NCBI GenBank assembly: GCA_022565805.1
Contig: JAIULZ010000013.1
Location: forward strand, 1 to 49,295
Direction of reading: 5' to 3'
Origin: Balneolales bacterium
Lineage (GTDB): Bacteria > Bacteroidota > Rhodothermia > Balneolales > Cyclonatronaceae
DNA length: 49,295 bases
The stretch's first letter is position 1, and the number at the start of each line of letters is the position of its first letter. The notes under the pieces are model-generated. The model did no database searches. It saw only the letters and a list, made by a program, of their open reading frames with translations, and had not been told where the DNA came from. A program made the position numbers and the translations under genes. Of the stretch, positions 7,944 through 17,656 are shown piece by piece.

Positions 7944-8777
7944 ATGATCGACTCTGTAGAAACTTTCAGAAAAAAAAGAGCCGAAGCTGTAGATTTCATC
8001 CGCAGTGTTACCTCACACAAACCTGAGGTAATGATTATTCTTGGCACCGGGCTCGGCAAACTTGCCGAACAAATGGATGTAGAAACCGACATCAGCTACG
8101 ACAAAATACCGCATTTTCCTGTTTCAACTGTTGAAAGCCATTCGGGCAGATTGCTTTTCGGAACACTGGGTGGAAAAAAAGTAGTAGCTATGCAAGGTAG
8201 ATTTCATTATTACGAAAACTACAGCATGCAGCAAATTGCGTTTCCGGTTAGAGTAGCCCATGCACTGGGAGCGCGCATGCTAATGGTTTCCAATGCAGCC
8301 GGCGGCATGAACCCTTTGTACCGCAGAGGCGATATAATGTGTATTACAGATCATATTAACATGCTGGGCGACAATCCGCTTGTTGGCCCGAATGATGATG
8401 AACTTGGTGTACGCTTTCCGGATATGAGCGAGCCGTACTCTAACTCTTTAATTAAACTGGCCGAAGATGTAGCTCTTGAAAATAACATTAAAATGCACCA
8501 GGGGGTTTATGTTGCCGTAACCGGTCCTAATCTCGAAACCAGAGCAGAATACCGGTTTCTGAGAACTATTGGGGCAGATGTTGTTGGTATGAGTACCATA
8601 CCTGAGGTTATTGCTGCTACCCATATGGGAATGAAAGTTCTTGGCATTTCGGCCGTTACAGACGAGTGTTTTCCAGACTCCCTTCAACCTGTGGTTATGT
8701 CCGAAATTCTGGAAGCTGCAGATATTGCAGAACCCAAACTCACTAAAGTGATTTCAGGGGTGCTTGAGAGATTGTAG
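7944..8777 (+). CDS. punA: Purine nucleoside phosphorylase (trimeric, PNP/MTAP family)
   Basis: Phosphorolyses purine nucleosides to base and (deoxy)ribose-1-phosphate in cytoplasmic salvage. The 277-residue length is typical of the low-molecular-mass trimeric class. Visible motifs are LGTGLGKLA (33-41, phosphate loop), GRFHYYENY (85-93), SNAAGGM (116-122), TGPNLET (193-199, with Glu198 contacting the base) and GMSTIPEV (215-222, with Met216). The base-specificity position carries Asp240 (AVTDE) where human PNP has Asn243, so acceptance of 6-aminopurines is possible. Many bacterial homologues share this Asp, so do not over-read it. Stands alone; a hairpin lies just downstream. Confidence 0.9.
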   Translation: MIDSVETFRKKRAEAVDFIRSVTSHKPEVMIILGTGLGKLAEQMDVETDISYDKIPHFPVSTVESHSGRLLFGTLGGKKVVAMQGRFHYYENYSMQQIAFPVRVAHALGARMLMVSNAAGGMNPLYRRGDIMCITDHINMLGDNPLVGPNDDELGVRFPDMSEPYSNSLIKLAEDVALENNIKMHQGVYVAVTGPNLETRAEYRFLRTIGADVVGMSTIPEVIAATHMGMKVLGISAVTDECFPDSLQPVVMSEILEAADIAEPKLTKVISGVLERL

Positions 8778-9203
8778 CATATCAGAAATCTATTTTGTAA
8801 CTTTAGTTTATAATTACCTGAAATGTTTTTTAGTATTACATTACAATGCGTACTGCTACAGAACATTTCAGGGGCTTTTTTCATCTTGTATAGCTCAGCA
8901 TTTGCCGTTCCCTGAAATTTTTATTTATCAGGCTCAGCCAACTTCAGTAAAGCAAGTTCGCTTGGAATCTTGCAAGCTGATAAAACCTATTACGTGGTTA
9001 AATCTGCTCATGTCGGTTTTTCTTTTTCCTGTATCAGATAAACTTGCAGGCCAAACTTCGCCACGTTCAGCAAATATTATAGTCAACTCTATACCAATTA
9101 TTACAGCCAATTATCAATTTTGGGCTTTTCATCACTTATTATTTTCATCAAGACCGGGGCGCTTACCGGCTTATCTACTCCCTGAACGAAAACTTCGCCA
9201 TTC
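8778..9203. other. 426-bp gap between punA and the acidic protein gene
   Basis: The only frame across it (8764-9207, plus) has unnatural composition, no family resemblance and overlaps both neighbours, so no gene is called. The first part holds the inverted repeat at 8817-8872; nothing else was recognised. Confidence 0.4.
8817..8881 (+). terminator. Putative punA terminator with long loop
   Basis: An 11-bp perfect inverted repeat, CCTGAAATGTT (8817-8827) and AACATTTCAGG (8862-8872), is followed by GGC and a run of six T (8876-8881). The 34-nt loop is long for an intrinsic terminator, so a stable 3'-end hairpin or small RNA is an alternative. Confidence 0.5.
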
Positions 9204-10178
9204 ATGAAATCACACTCACCCAACGATATCTGGGATGAACATCAATGGGAGTCCCACATTTCTCAGGCAGAACAAAAAAATGAGGAAATTCGCAGTTTCC
9301 TTGCCAAAACATTTGGAGACGACGGACCTCGATGGGTAAAAATTCTGCAGGAGTCCGATTCTGAACTTGAAGCTCTTGAAATGATTATTGAGGAAGAGCT
9401 CATGTTCGATGAAGCCTATCTTCCCGACGACGACGACGATTGGGATGATGAAGACCTGTGGGAAGATTTCGAACTCGACTCTTCCGGTAATCCGAAAGAT
9501 TTTGACCTTAGAAACTATCTTACCGAACATTCCAAAACCATCCGGAATGACGATAATGATGACAACGACGATGATACCGAAATCGATACCGACTCTATTG
9601 AGGCAGAGCTGGATGAAGACCTCGACTCGGTTTTACCAAAGGATTCCAAAACTAATGAAGAAGAAATAGCAGAATTCTTAGATGATCTACTGGGTTCGGA
9701 GTTTGAAGATATTGATGATGAAGATCCTTTTTTAGAAGATGGCGAAGAGTGGAAAATGCTTAGTGAGGATTATGCGCTTAGCGACTATGGTGCGCTTGAA
9801 AACCTTCCCGTTTACATGCTGGCCCACGATCTTGGTGCTCATCTGTTAAAACGCTCGCAAAGTTTACAGCTAAATAACGAAGAGTCTGGAAAGCTCTTCC
9901 AAAAATTCGTGAGTAATATTCTTACAATTAGTACAAAACTTGCAGCAGGCTACTCCTTAGGCTTTGATGAGGATATGCTGGGCGGCAATATTGTGTATAG
10001 TAAACGTGCTCTTTATGCGGCTAACGAAGCTCTTACAGACCTACAAAAAATAAGGGAAACAGACCCACAATTATTCGGCCATTACGAATACAAGCACCTG
10101 CATGCCGATGTGTTTAATCTGAGAAATACCATCGGGATTTACATACAGGATTTAAGAGATTTATTCGAAGAGCTGTAA
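9204..10178 (+). CDS. Hypothetical highly acidic protein
   Basis: The 324-residue protein has no recognised domain. Residues 1-60 look helical. Residues 60-185 are extremely acidic with Asp/Glu runs (PDDDDDWDDEDLWEDFELD at 74-92, NDDNDDNDDDTEIDTD at 115-130), and residues 198-324 appear as an ordered helical domain with regular Leu/Ala spacing. There is no signal peptide or membrane helix, so it is cytoplasmic. An acid-rich middle with folded ends suggests a chaperone-like, DNA-mimic or protein-binding role, all inference. The acidity is well above that of its neighbours, so it is not simply salt adaptation of the proteome. Confidence 0.75.
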   Translation: MKSHSPNDIWDEHQWESHISQAEQKNEEIRSFLAKTFGDDGPRWVKILQESDSELEALEMIIEEELMFDEAYLPDDDDDWDDEDLWEDFELDSSGNPKDFDLRNYLTEHSKTIRNDDNDDNDDDTEIDTDSIEAELDEDLDSVLPKDSKTNEEEIAEFLDDLLGSEFEDIDDEDPFLEDGEEWKMLSEDYALSDYGALENLPVYMLAHDLGAHLLKRSQSLQLNNEESGKLFQKFVSNILTISTKLAAGYSLGFDEDMLGGNIVYSKRALYAANEALTDLQKIRETDPQLFGHYEYKHLHADVFNLRNTIGIYIQDLRDLFEEL

Positions 10179-10847
10179 GGGTTTTTGGCATTTCTGTCGT
10201 GAGACTACCAAGGCCGAGTTCAAGCAATTATTGCAAATATGCAAGCATGAAGCGCTTGTCTGCGAATTAAACTTGAGCCGTATTTGAGAAATACGTTTGC
10301 CTGTTGCATCGTTGGAAATGAGACACCTTTAATCTTAACCATTATGCCAAAAGTGACACCGGGTTTAAAGGAAGAATCACCTCGACAGTCTTTTAAAAGC
10401 CGCCTATTACGACAACTGGAATACATATCATATATCAAGAGATAATCAATACGCAGCCAGAAAATTTAAAGCGAACTTATTGAGTACAGTTAACAATTTG
10501 CCCCAAGTGGGCTTCGGCTTGGTGAAAATCAATCTATTATTATGATGATCAAAATATCCGGGATTTGATTTTTAATGGCTATACCCTCGCGTTAAAGATC
10601 ACAAAAGATACAATAAATGTATTTGGTTTTATAAAAATAGCAGCAAAACCAAACTGAAGAGTTATTGGCTAGTAGTTGCCACTATTGAGTAATGTGATCA
10701 ATCCCATTTTTGTTTTGTTGAACTAAGAATGAATGACCCGCTAAGGGATTCGTTGGCTAGACGGCGAGGCGATCAACTATCTAAAGCCCCGAACAGCAAA
10801 GTCTTCGGTTTAGTTTGGGTCGCTGTTTATTGGGCAAGCTATTGAAT
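10179..10847. other. 669-bp AT-rich gap, possible decayed insert
   Basis: No convincing gene. Short frames exist on both strands (for example minus 10220-10438), all lacking family features. The plus strand reads as many short open stretches broken by stops, such as MNDPLRDSLARRRGDQLSK starting near 10730. That is consistent with a decayed gene, but no parent family was recognised. The base composition is close to that of the orphan gene that follows. Confidence 0.3.
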
Positions 10848-11612
10848 TCAAAAACAAACTTCGTAGATTGCAAACCAGCTTAGTTTCCACTCACCCTCTA
10901 CATTTATATATATTCTCTTATAGGTATCTGGTAAATCACCATCATTATTAACGTATTCTTTATAAAAGAAAACATCAGTAACCTTATCAAGGTTTAAGTC
11001 GTAACCAACTCCATTAATATATTCACCAGAGACAGTTTCAAGTTCAGTCTCATATTTTTCATAATTCTGAATTCCTTCTAAAAAGGGCATGATTACCAAT
11101 CCAGTTATGCTGTTTTGCCTAGGATCATCTATCTCAAACTGTTGTTGGAACCTTAGAGTGGGAAATGTCATCGTCCCCACACAATCATTTAGACCTATTA
11201 AATACCATGAGTCTACAACAGTCTTGTAAGTTTTTCTATCAAACAAAATTAGAGATGAAATTTCGTCATCCCATTTCACTCTGGTTCCCATCCAGATTTG
11301 ATCGGCTTCTTCTCCTTCATAAATAGAGTATTCTGTGTACTTATCAGAAATTCTTTTAAGTAAACCCAAGTTTTGATCCCAGGTAAAAGGGATATTTAAA
11401 CCACTTATTTGTAATAATGAAACAGAATGGTTTTTAAAAGAATCTCGGGTAAAATATGAAGACTGGGTATTTATGAACTCCGGATTTTCTAAGATCCAAT
11501 TAATTTCAACTGAATCCTCAAAGCTTTTAGCCAATAGACCTTGCGCACACACTTGAATATGTAAACCTATACTTATTAATAATATGAATATTGTATAGGA
11601 TAAATGTTTCAT
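10848..11612 (-). CDS. Hypothetical exported protein, AT-rich orphan
   Basis: The 254-residue protein has a clear signal peptide (MKHLSYTIFILLISIGLHIQVCAQ, cleavage near 24) and a periplasmic or surface mature part rich in aromatic and acidic residues. No domain was recognised. It ends in a Cys-rich finish (YEVCF) and has a second Cys at about 145, which could form a disulfide. The DNA is visibly more AT-rich than that of neighbouring genes, and flanking gaps are AT-rich too, which suggests horizontal acquisition. It could be a defence, toxin or surface protein; nothing allows a choice. Confidence 0.7.
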   Translation of the reverse strand: MKHLSYTIFILLISIGLHIQVCAQGLLAKSFEDSVEINWILENPEFINTQSSYFTRDSFKNHSVSLLQISGLNIPFTWDQNLGLLKRISDKYTEYSIYEGEEADQIWMGTRVKWDDEISSLILFDRKTYKTVVDSWYLIGLNDCVGTMTFPTLRFQQQFEIDDPRQNSITGLVIMPFLEGIQNYEKYETELETVSGEYINGVGYDLNLDKVTDVFFYKEYVNNDGDLPDTYKRIYINVEGEWKLSWFAIYEVCF

Positions 11613-11859
11613 GTAGAAATTAATTATTTGCTCAATAGCGGAGGGGGAAAGTTTATTAACTGTGTCAAGGTCAATATGTCTGTTTTGGAGTTAATCTACT
11701 AAATCGCGGCATACCGAAAACGGTTGAAGGAGGGAGTGAGATTCGCTTCTTAATTCGATAGACATAGAAAGTGTAGAGATATCATCAAATCACCCACAAC
11801 CAATTTTCAGGTTTAAAATCACTTCTGCTAATCCTTCAATTAGAACCCCGAAAGTTGAA

Positions 11860-13038
11860 TTACTCAGCAATAGAAATTACTTCTTCCCAGATTCCAATCT
11901 CTATGCGGCCGTCTGAGTTTGCCGCGGCTCTGAACATTCCGGGACTGTTGAATACCAGCGCAATCTCTCCGGTATGGCTAACGGCTATAATGCCCCCGTC
12001 TCCCGGACGCAGCTTGTCGTGAACTACCGTTCTTGCGGCCTGATTTAGACTTGCGCCCGTATACTCCATGATCGCCGCAATTTGATAGGCGACGGCATGG
12101 CGAATAAATTCTTCTCCTGTGCCCGTAGAAGACACCGCACAGCTGGCATTGTCGGCATAAGTACCGGCTCCGATTATGGGGGAATCTCCAACGCGGCCAA
12201 AGCGCTTATTCGTCATTCCTCCAGTAGAGGTGCCCGCCGCAAGGTTGCCGTAAATATCCAGAACGGCCACTCCAACGGTGCCCATTTTGCTATCATCAAA
12301 AAAACGAGATTCCTCATTTTCGGTTTCCAGATAGCCTGTTTCAGACTCATCCTGAGAATGATCCAGAATTACTTCATCTCTTTCGCGGGCTCTTTTTAGC
12401 TGCTCATGTCTTCTTTCCGTATAAAAATAGTCCTGATCTACCCGCTCTACCTCCATTAAATCGGCGAAACGCTCTGCGCCTTCCCCCGCAAAAAGTACGT
12501 GTCTCGATTCTGTCATTACCATTCGGGCAAGGCTAATTGGGTTTTTAACGGTTCTAACTCCCGCCACGGCACCCGCAGAAAGATCGCGTCCGTCCATTAT
12601 AGAAGCATCCAGCTCAAAAGATTCTTGGTTAGTCATTACAGCGCCTTTTCCCGCGTTAAAAAGCGGATTGTCCTCCATAATCCGCACAACGGCCTCAACT
12701 ACATCGAGCGCTTCCGCGCCATCTTCGAGTAAACGAACCCCGAGGCGAATTGCTTCTTCCAGGCTTTCCAGATACTCATCTCTTATCTTTGGGTCTATAT
12801 CGCGGGAAATTACTCCGGCGCCGCCGTGCAAGGCTATAGCAAAGGCCCGATCTGGTATTTCTGCTGCCTGCCCGGCTACTTCACCTTTCGGGTTTTCTGA
12901 AATATTTTTTTGCGCCTCAGTTCTTTCAGCAATATGAGAAAACGGAGCAGATGATCCGCCTTCTGCTAATGAAAAAACAGTTGCGGGAATACACATCATA
13001 AAAAAAACCATTATGGTTAGAAAAGCCGGAAAATTCAT
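11860..13038 (-). CDS. Exported isoaspartyl peptidase / L-asparaginase (Ntn-hydrolase)
   Basis: Cleaves beta-aspartyl dipeptides or asparagine after autocatalytic processing. The 392-residue precursor has a signal peptide (MNFPAFLTIMVFFMMCIPATVFS), the HGGAG motif (71-75) and NPLFNAGKGAVM (124-135). The processing site SKMGTVG makes Thr254 the new N-terminal nucleophile, followed by GGMTNKRFGRVGDSPIIGAGTYAD and SSTGTGE. This is the plant-type (type III) asparaginase layout. The insertion between about 205 and 248 is long, acidic and unlike the core. Its signal places it in the periplasm or outside, fitting peptide scavenging. Downstream of the CotH-type gene on the same strand, 154 bp apart. 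Confidence 0.9.
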   Translation of the reverse strand: MNFPAFLTIMVFFMMCIPATVFSLAEGGSSAPFSHIAERTEAQKNISENPKGEVAGQAAEIPDRAFAIALHGGAGVISRDIDPKIRDEYLESLEEAIRLGVRLLEDGAEALDVVEAVVRIMEDNPLFNAGKGAVMTNQESFELDASIMDGRDLSAGAVAGVRTVKNPISLARMVMTESRHVLFAGEGAERFADLMEVERVDQDYFYTERRHEQLKRARERDEVILDHSQDESETGYLETENEESRFFDDSKMGTVGVAVLDIYGNLAAGTSTGGMTNKRFGRVGDSPIIGAGTYADNASCAVSSTGTGEEFIRHAVAYQIAAIMEYTGASLNQAARTVVHDKLRPGDGGIIAVSHTGEIALVFNSPGMFRAAANSDGRIEIGIWEEVISIAE

Positions 13039-13083
13039 TTATCTAATTCTGTTGGTTAGTAATAGTGCCAAAAACTTGTTGCA

Positions 13084-13095
13084 TGTATATATACA
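13084..13095. repeat. 12-bp perfect palindrome in the CotH-asparaginase gap
   Basis: TGTATATATACA lies 46 bp upstream of the asparaginase start. It could be an operator or simply an AT alternation; it is too short to interpret alone. Confidence 0.3.
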
Positions 13096-13192
13096 AAGTA
13101 AGGAAAGCTTCGACCAGAAACTGTCTGCAATTAAATACCGGCCGTAAGTACACTTTTAAAAGACGATATAAAGCGTTGTGGAATAAGCCGTC

Positions 13193-16100
13193 TTATTTTA
13201 CCAAAAGCATTTTTTTAACCTGAACATTGTTTCCAGATTCCAGACGATACAAATATACCCCGCTTGCAAGACCCAGATTTGCGGAATCGAAAATAACCGT
13301 ATGCGTACCCTGACTCTGCATTCCGTTAACGAGCGTGGTTACAAGCTGGCCATTTACGCTGTAAACATCAAGTTTAACATGCGCCGCTTCCGGAACAGAA
13401 TATGATATTTGTGTTGCAGGGTTAAACGGGTTTGGGTAGTTCTGGTGCAGAATAAACTCTCCGGGCATATCATCCCAGCCCGAGTCTGATGTTTCGGTTA
13501 CAAAATCGATAATTATGGGATTCATTAAACCACCCGATGGGTTTACCGTCGAAACCTGCTCGCCCCAGATCCCGTTTTCGCTTGTTTCGTAGCGAACGAT
13601 AACCCCGTCTAGCAGAGATCTTTCTTCAATTCGGAGAATACCAGTTGGCAAATCGTTTGGTAGCATGGTAGCCCATCTACCGGGAATTCCTTCCACAAAT
13701 TCGCGGTAAAAAGGCGCGTATCTGTCGTCCAGCTCAATCCCAAGATCTTCGGCAAGAGCTACTGCAATTACACCCCCATTTCCTTCTGTATTGTTGTATA
13801 AAACAACCACGTTCCCCGAAACCACCTGGCTAATCGCAGCCAGACCGGTAATCTTGCCCGGGTCGGTTCCGAAAGAAGCAACCCGAACTTCAGATGGGGT
13901 GTCGAGCACATGGCTAACCGTATTCCCACCCTCACCGTTATTCAGCAAAATGCGCATTCGCAATCGCTTACCCGGTTCGAATCTTCTGTTACCGGTCGGT
14001 TCTGTAATAAACCAGCCTTCATAACTACCGCTCTCATTGGTATCGAACTCGTAATGCCCGGTCGCTAATTCATCAGGAGAAAAAGAAGGGCTGGATGTTG
14101 AACGGATAAACTCTCCACCATCTGAAGGGGCAAAAATCATATTTCCGGCTCCATCCTGCTGTAAATCATCATCACTGTCCGAAACTCTGTTGGCAAACCT
14201 ATAGGTGGAAAAAGGCCTGAGTCCTTCAATTTTTAATCGGTAAACATAGGGCACGCGGTTCATATTATCGGGTTGTTCGCCCTGTATAACCGGCGGCAAA
14301 ATAATTTCATTTACAGAAATAGAATGGATATCGCCGCTCAAAACCGATAGCCCTTCAGTGGCAGCTGAGGCGAGCAGAACGTAGCGACCCGGCTTATCTG
14401 TGGTGATGTTTGTAAAACTGGCAACGCCTCCCGAAGCCGTAACAGAAAGAGTACCACCAAGACTTGCTCCGTTGGGTTTATGCGCTGCACTGAGGCTTAT
14501 TTCACCGTTGAACTGCACATTAACCTCACCCGCATCATCTACTACCATAACGCTGAACGGCGGCAGAGAGACCCCGCTTTGCACCGATGCCGGCAGATCC
14601 GCAAACTGTATATTTTCCCCTCCCGAACCAAGCGTTGTGCTAATAAAAATATCGTCTAAGGCAAGCTTACTGCGCTGACCGCTATCGTTATCGGTTCGAA
14701 GACCGGTATAGTAATAATTCCATCGTAATTCTACATATTCTCTGTTTACTGCGGCCTGCGGTAGTGTAAACGGCCCCAAATAGCTGCTGTGTCCTTCCAT
14801 TTCGCTCCTCACATATTCAATGGGCAGACCAGCCGGATTTAGCACATCTTCAAATACTCCGGAAGACCCCACTCTGTATTGCAGGCGAATCGCGTACTCT
14901 CTGGAATTTGGTCTTATGGTACGGCCGCGCCAACCCACATAAACCTGTTCCGCACCAGTAGTATTAAGCGCAAGTACAGCTGCGCCAACAAACCCGCCAC
15001 CATCATCTTGTGGATTTGCCGTATTTATAAAACCTACGCCGTTGTTGTTTAATCCGTTAATTCGGCTTCGGTTGCTTAAGTTGTAAGGCAAAACCCAAGG
15101 CTCCGAACGCTCTGTTTCAAGATCGGGATCGCTAACGCTTGTTTGGAAAAATTTCATCGATGGGGGGTAAGTACCAGCCGGTTCAGCCGGGCTCCATTCC
15201 AAAAAAGTATAGGGCTCAGCCGAAAGGTTCCAAGCTTGCGGATTAACAGGCAGATCCGGGTCTGCTGATTCAAAAACGGCCATTAGGCTAAGACCTGTTT
15301 GTGGATCAAGGGTGATGATTTCCGAAGTTGAGCTTATGCTTCCTTGCCACTCTACAAACTGATAGCCGCTTCGCGGTATCGCTTCGACACGAACCTCATT
15401 GCCCTGGAAATACAGCCCCTCCCAGGGATATGGCTCCTGCGATACGCCGGGAGTGCTTCCAACAATATCTGTACGGTTAATACGAATAAAACCGTAGCTG
15501 TCATCATTTACGTCGAGAGTAATAGTAACCGTATTTCCCAGCCCGAATTGATTTTGCAAATGCTGTCTTACAAAACCGGGACGCTCTTCGGCAAAACTAC
15601 GCATAATCTGTATTTCTTCCTGCCAGGCTGAGGTACTAACGGGCTGCCTCCAGCGCTCGCTGTGTTCATGTATTTCGGGCAGGTAAATACTTTCGAGCGA
15701 ATCCAGCTCTGCGGTTACAAAACTCTCGCTAAAGGTAGTGTTGAGCAAATCCGCAAATCTGTTGATGAAACCAGCCCTGAATTCCTGGTTCTGCATTAAA
15801 CGACGCAGTATGAAAGTAGACCAGGATGGATTTGGCCAGCCGGGTCCGTTGGGTTCGAGGGCAAAAGCCAGCGTATTATGCGCCGGCCCCTGTTGCGCAC
15901 CTGTTACGTAATCAAAATTGAGACCGAAGCCAAAATCTGTGTCGAAAACCATCCACCGCCAGCGCCCGTCGAGGCCAGCCGGAGCATCGGGGTCGTAATC
16001 ATTTAATGCCCTCCAATACTGCAGATTATTACCCGGCCAGTCTGTATTACGGAAGTATATCTGCGCGATCTGATAATCCGCAAAATTATCGGTATCCATG

Positions 16101-17275
16101 CGGGTTTGGATGTGGGCATAATTGGCGGGGTTTTGCACCCCGGGATTATTCAGAAAAGACCTCATTTGGTTGTAATCTGCTACGCCATCCGGGTTACCGT
16201 CTTCGAATACAGAGTTGTTGCTCATCATGGTAAACTCCGACTCATCGAGACCGTAATGTGTTTGAATATATCTGCTGTCGAAACGGTCGCGGATGTTGTG
16301 AATTCCCCAATATTCTCCGTTTAGGAAAACAATAGCAGGCTTAAAATACTGTATATCCAGATCGAGCCCTCTCAGCAAAGACTGCATGAAGCCATCGCGT
16401 AAAATGGCATCACCCCAGTCGTTGCCGCCGTTTCGCAATATAAATCGCTTAAACTGGCCTATTGGTTTGTCAGGAAAAAGTTGGTAGTTAAACCATGAAG
16501 CACCATAATCACTTCTGGCATAAACTCTTAAAGATTTTCGCGGCCTGGATCTCGACGTTCCGCCATGAATACGAATACCTGCATTTTGAGCTATAGCTCG
16601 TGATCCGGAGTTTTCAAAAAGCTCAAAAAATGATACGCGCTCCCATTCTATGCCTCTTTGGTTATAGTTTAGTGCACCAGTGCCGGGGACATAAATTCCG
16701 GTTTCATCACTAAACAAGCCTTCAGGCGGGGTAATGATGGAAACAACGGGCATAGTATAGCGATCGCTTCCTTCTTCATCTATGATAAAGCTACCGCTTA
16801 GCACCTCGCTTGGCTCGATGCCTTCACCAAAAACACGGGCGCGTATTGTATGAATTTTAAACACTTCGCCGGCAGGTGGTTGCCAGGCCTCATCTGCACG
16901 AACCTGACCAGGGTTATTGGTGGGAATAAGCGAAATGATGTTAGGGTCGCCGGCTCTTGACTGCAACGTAATAGGGCCGCTATAAAGTAAACTTCCTTCA
17001 TCAGGAATGCTTCCATCTCTGGTGTAGCGGATTTCGAGCCCTTCATGAATAGTCTGCAGTTCTAATACAATGCTTTCGGTGTAAAAACCGGGGGTCACCG
17101 AAAACGCAGGCTTCTCGAGCGACAAAATTGCCGCCGATGTATCCGGCTCTGCTGCTGTTTCGATGCTGTACTCCCTGGCGTCTGCATAGGCAAACACAGA
17201 TGGAGCTGCATAAAAATACAGCAATAGCAGGAAAAACCTGAAAACAGGCCATTTCTGCGAAGAAGATGCTGACAT
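13193..17275 (-). CDS. CotH-domain multidomain T9SS cargo protein
   Basis: The 1360-residue secreted protein has a signal peptide (cleavage about 29). A chitobiase-C-terminal-like module at about 54-115 contains YTRDGSIPDEGSLLYSGPI. A CotH module covers about 200-600, with IRIHGGTSRSRPRKSLRVYA, ILRNGGNDWGDAILRDGF and VFLNGEYWGIHNIRDRFD. A 'fly-trap' repeat follows (about 640-670, QFVEWQGSISSTSE), then Ig/invasin-like modules. The C-terminal ~90 residues are the type A T9SS sorting domain (HQNYPNPFNPATQISYSVPE ... GVYLYRLES). CotH is an atypical protein kinase in spore coats; in such cargo it may modify or bind proteins or glycans (inference). It is first of a likely pair with the exported asparaginase. 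Confidence 0.9.
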   Translation of the reverse strand: MSASSSQKWPVFRFFLLLLYFYAAPSVFAYADAREYSIETAAEPDTSAAILSLEKPAFSVTPGFYTESIVLELQTIHEGLEIRYTRDGSIPDEGSLLYSGPITLQSRAGDPNIISLIPTNNPGQVRADEAWQPPAGEVFKIHTIRARVFGEGIEPSEVLSGSFIIDEEGSDRYTMPVVSIITPPEGLFSDETGIYVPGTGALNYNQRGIEWERVSFFELFENSGSRAIAQNAGIRIHGGTSRSRPRKSLRVYARSDYGASWFNYQLFPDKPIGQFKRFILRNGGNDWGDAILRDGFMQSLLRGLDLDIQYFKPAIVFLNGEYWGIHNIRDRFDSRYIQTHYGLDESEFTMMSNNSVFEDGNPDGVADYNQMRSFLNNPGVQNPANYAHIQTRMDTDNFADYQIAQIYFRNTDWPGNNLQYWRALNDYDPDAPAGLDGRWRWMVFDTDFGFGLNFDYVTGAQQGPAHNTLAFALEPNGPGWPNPSWSTFILRRLMQNQEFRAGFINRFADLLNTTFSESFVTAELDSLESIYLPEIHEHSERWRQPVSTSAWQEEIQIMRSFAEERPGFVRQHLQNQFGLGNTVTITLDVNDDSYGFIRINRTDIVGSTPGVSQEPYPWEGLYFQGNEVRVEAIPRSGYQFVEWQGSISSTSEIITLDPQTGLSLMAVFESADPDLPVNPQAWNLSAEPYTFLEWSPAEPAGTYPPSMKFFQTSVSDPDLETERSEPWVLPYNLSNRSRINGLNNNGVGFINTANPQDDGGGFVGAAVLALNTTGAEQVYVGWRGRTIRPNSREYAIRLQYRVGSSGVFEDVLNPAGLPIEYVRSEMEGHSSYLGPFTLPQAAVNREYVELRWNYYYTGLRTDNDSGQRSKLALDDIFISTTLGSGGENIQFADLPASVQSGVSLPPFSVMVVDDAGEVNVQFNGEISLSAAHKPNGASLGGTLSVTASGGVASFTNITTDKPGRYVLLASAATEGLSVLSGDIHSISVNEIILPPVIQGEQPDNMNRVPYVYRLKIEGLRPFSTYRFANRVSDSDDDLQQDGAGNMIFAPSDGGEFIRSTSSPSFSPDELATGHYEFDTNESGSYEGWFITEPTGNRRFEPGKRLRMRILLNNGEGGNTVSHVLDTPSEVRVASFGTDPGKITGLAAISQVVSGNVVVLYNNTEGNGGVIAVALAEDLGIELDDRYAPFYREFVEGIPGRWATMLPNDLPTGILRIEERSLLDGVIVRYETSENGIWGEQVSTVNPSGGLMNPIIIDFVTETSDSGWDDMPGEFILHQNYPNPFNPATQISYSVPEAAHVKLDVYSVNGQLVTTLVNGMQSQGTHTVIFDSANLGLASGVYLYRLESGNNVQVKKMLLVK

Positions 17276-17656
17276 TAAAAGAAGTGCGTATCGATTAATC
17301 TATAATCGCTGGGTTTAGGTTACATTTTTATGAAAGCGCTACCGTATCGGGCAACAACCGACTAATTTGCCGGATTTTGAAGTTAAACGGGAAAATGGTG
17401 GATAATCTGGAAATACTGTGGCGAAATATCAATACCTATAGAAAAAAGCCCTACAGCCCTTTTATTAGGAATCCCATTTAAAAAAATGAGTCTGAGTCCC
17501 TGACAGAATAAGATTTTCCAAGAGCATTATAATCAAAAAAAACATAATCCAACAGTATAAAGCTATCACAAAAAAAGGGTGACAAGACCGGAGTCCCATC
17601 ACCCTTTTTTAATATTACGGTTACTTCTTCGTAAAACAGTTATTCCAGAAAGAAAA
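17276..17656. other. 381-bp gap between CotH gene and glnN
   Basis: It contains the strong terminator listed at 17571-17610, serving glnN on the minus strand. The rest is AT-rich with no gene recognised. The CotH promoter is presumably in the 13-17 kb-proximal part, but no clear element was found. Confidence 0.4.
17571..17610. terminator. Bidirectional intrinsic terminator downstream of glnN
   Basis: AAAAAAGGGTGA (17571-17582) and TCACCCTTTTTT (17599-17610) form a 12-bp perfect stem with a 16-nt loop. The A and T tracts at the base make it work in both directions. On the minus strand it lies 47 bp past the glnN stop. Confidence 0.8.

Noticed and set aside
8764-9207. 147-residue plus-strand frame between punA and the acidic protein
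   Set aside because: It overlaps both neighbours at its ends, its composition is unnatural (Cys/His/Tyr/Leu scatter), and no motif was seen.
10220-10438. 72-residue minus-strand frame in the AT-rich gap
   Set aside because: Short, no family resemblance and no ribosome site; it lies in decayed-looking sequence.
12082-12937. Plus-strand frames opposite the asparaginase gene
   Set aside because: They are antisense to a gene with a full set of Ntn-hydrolase motifs.
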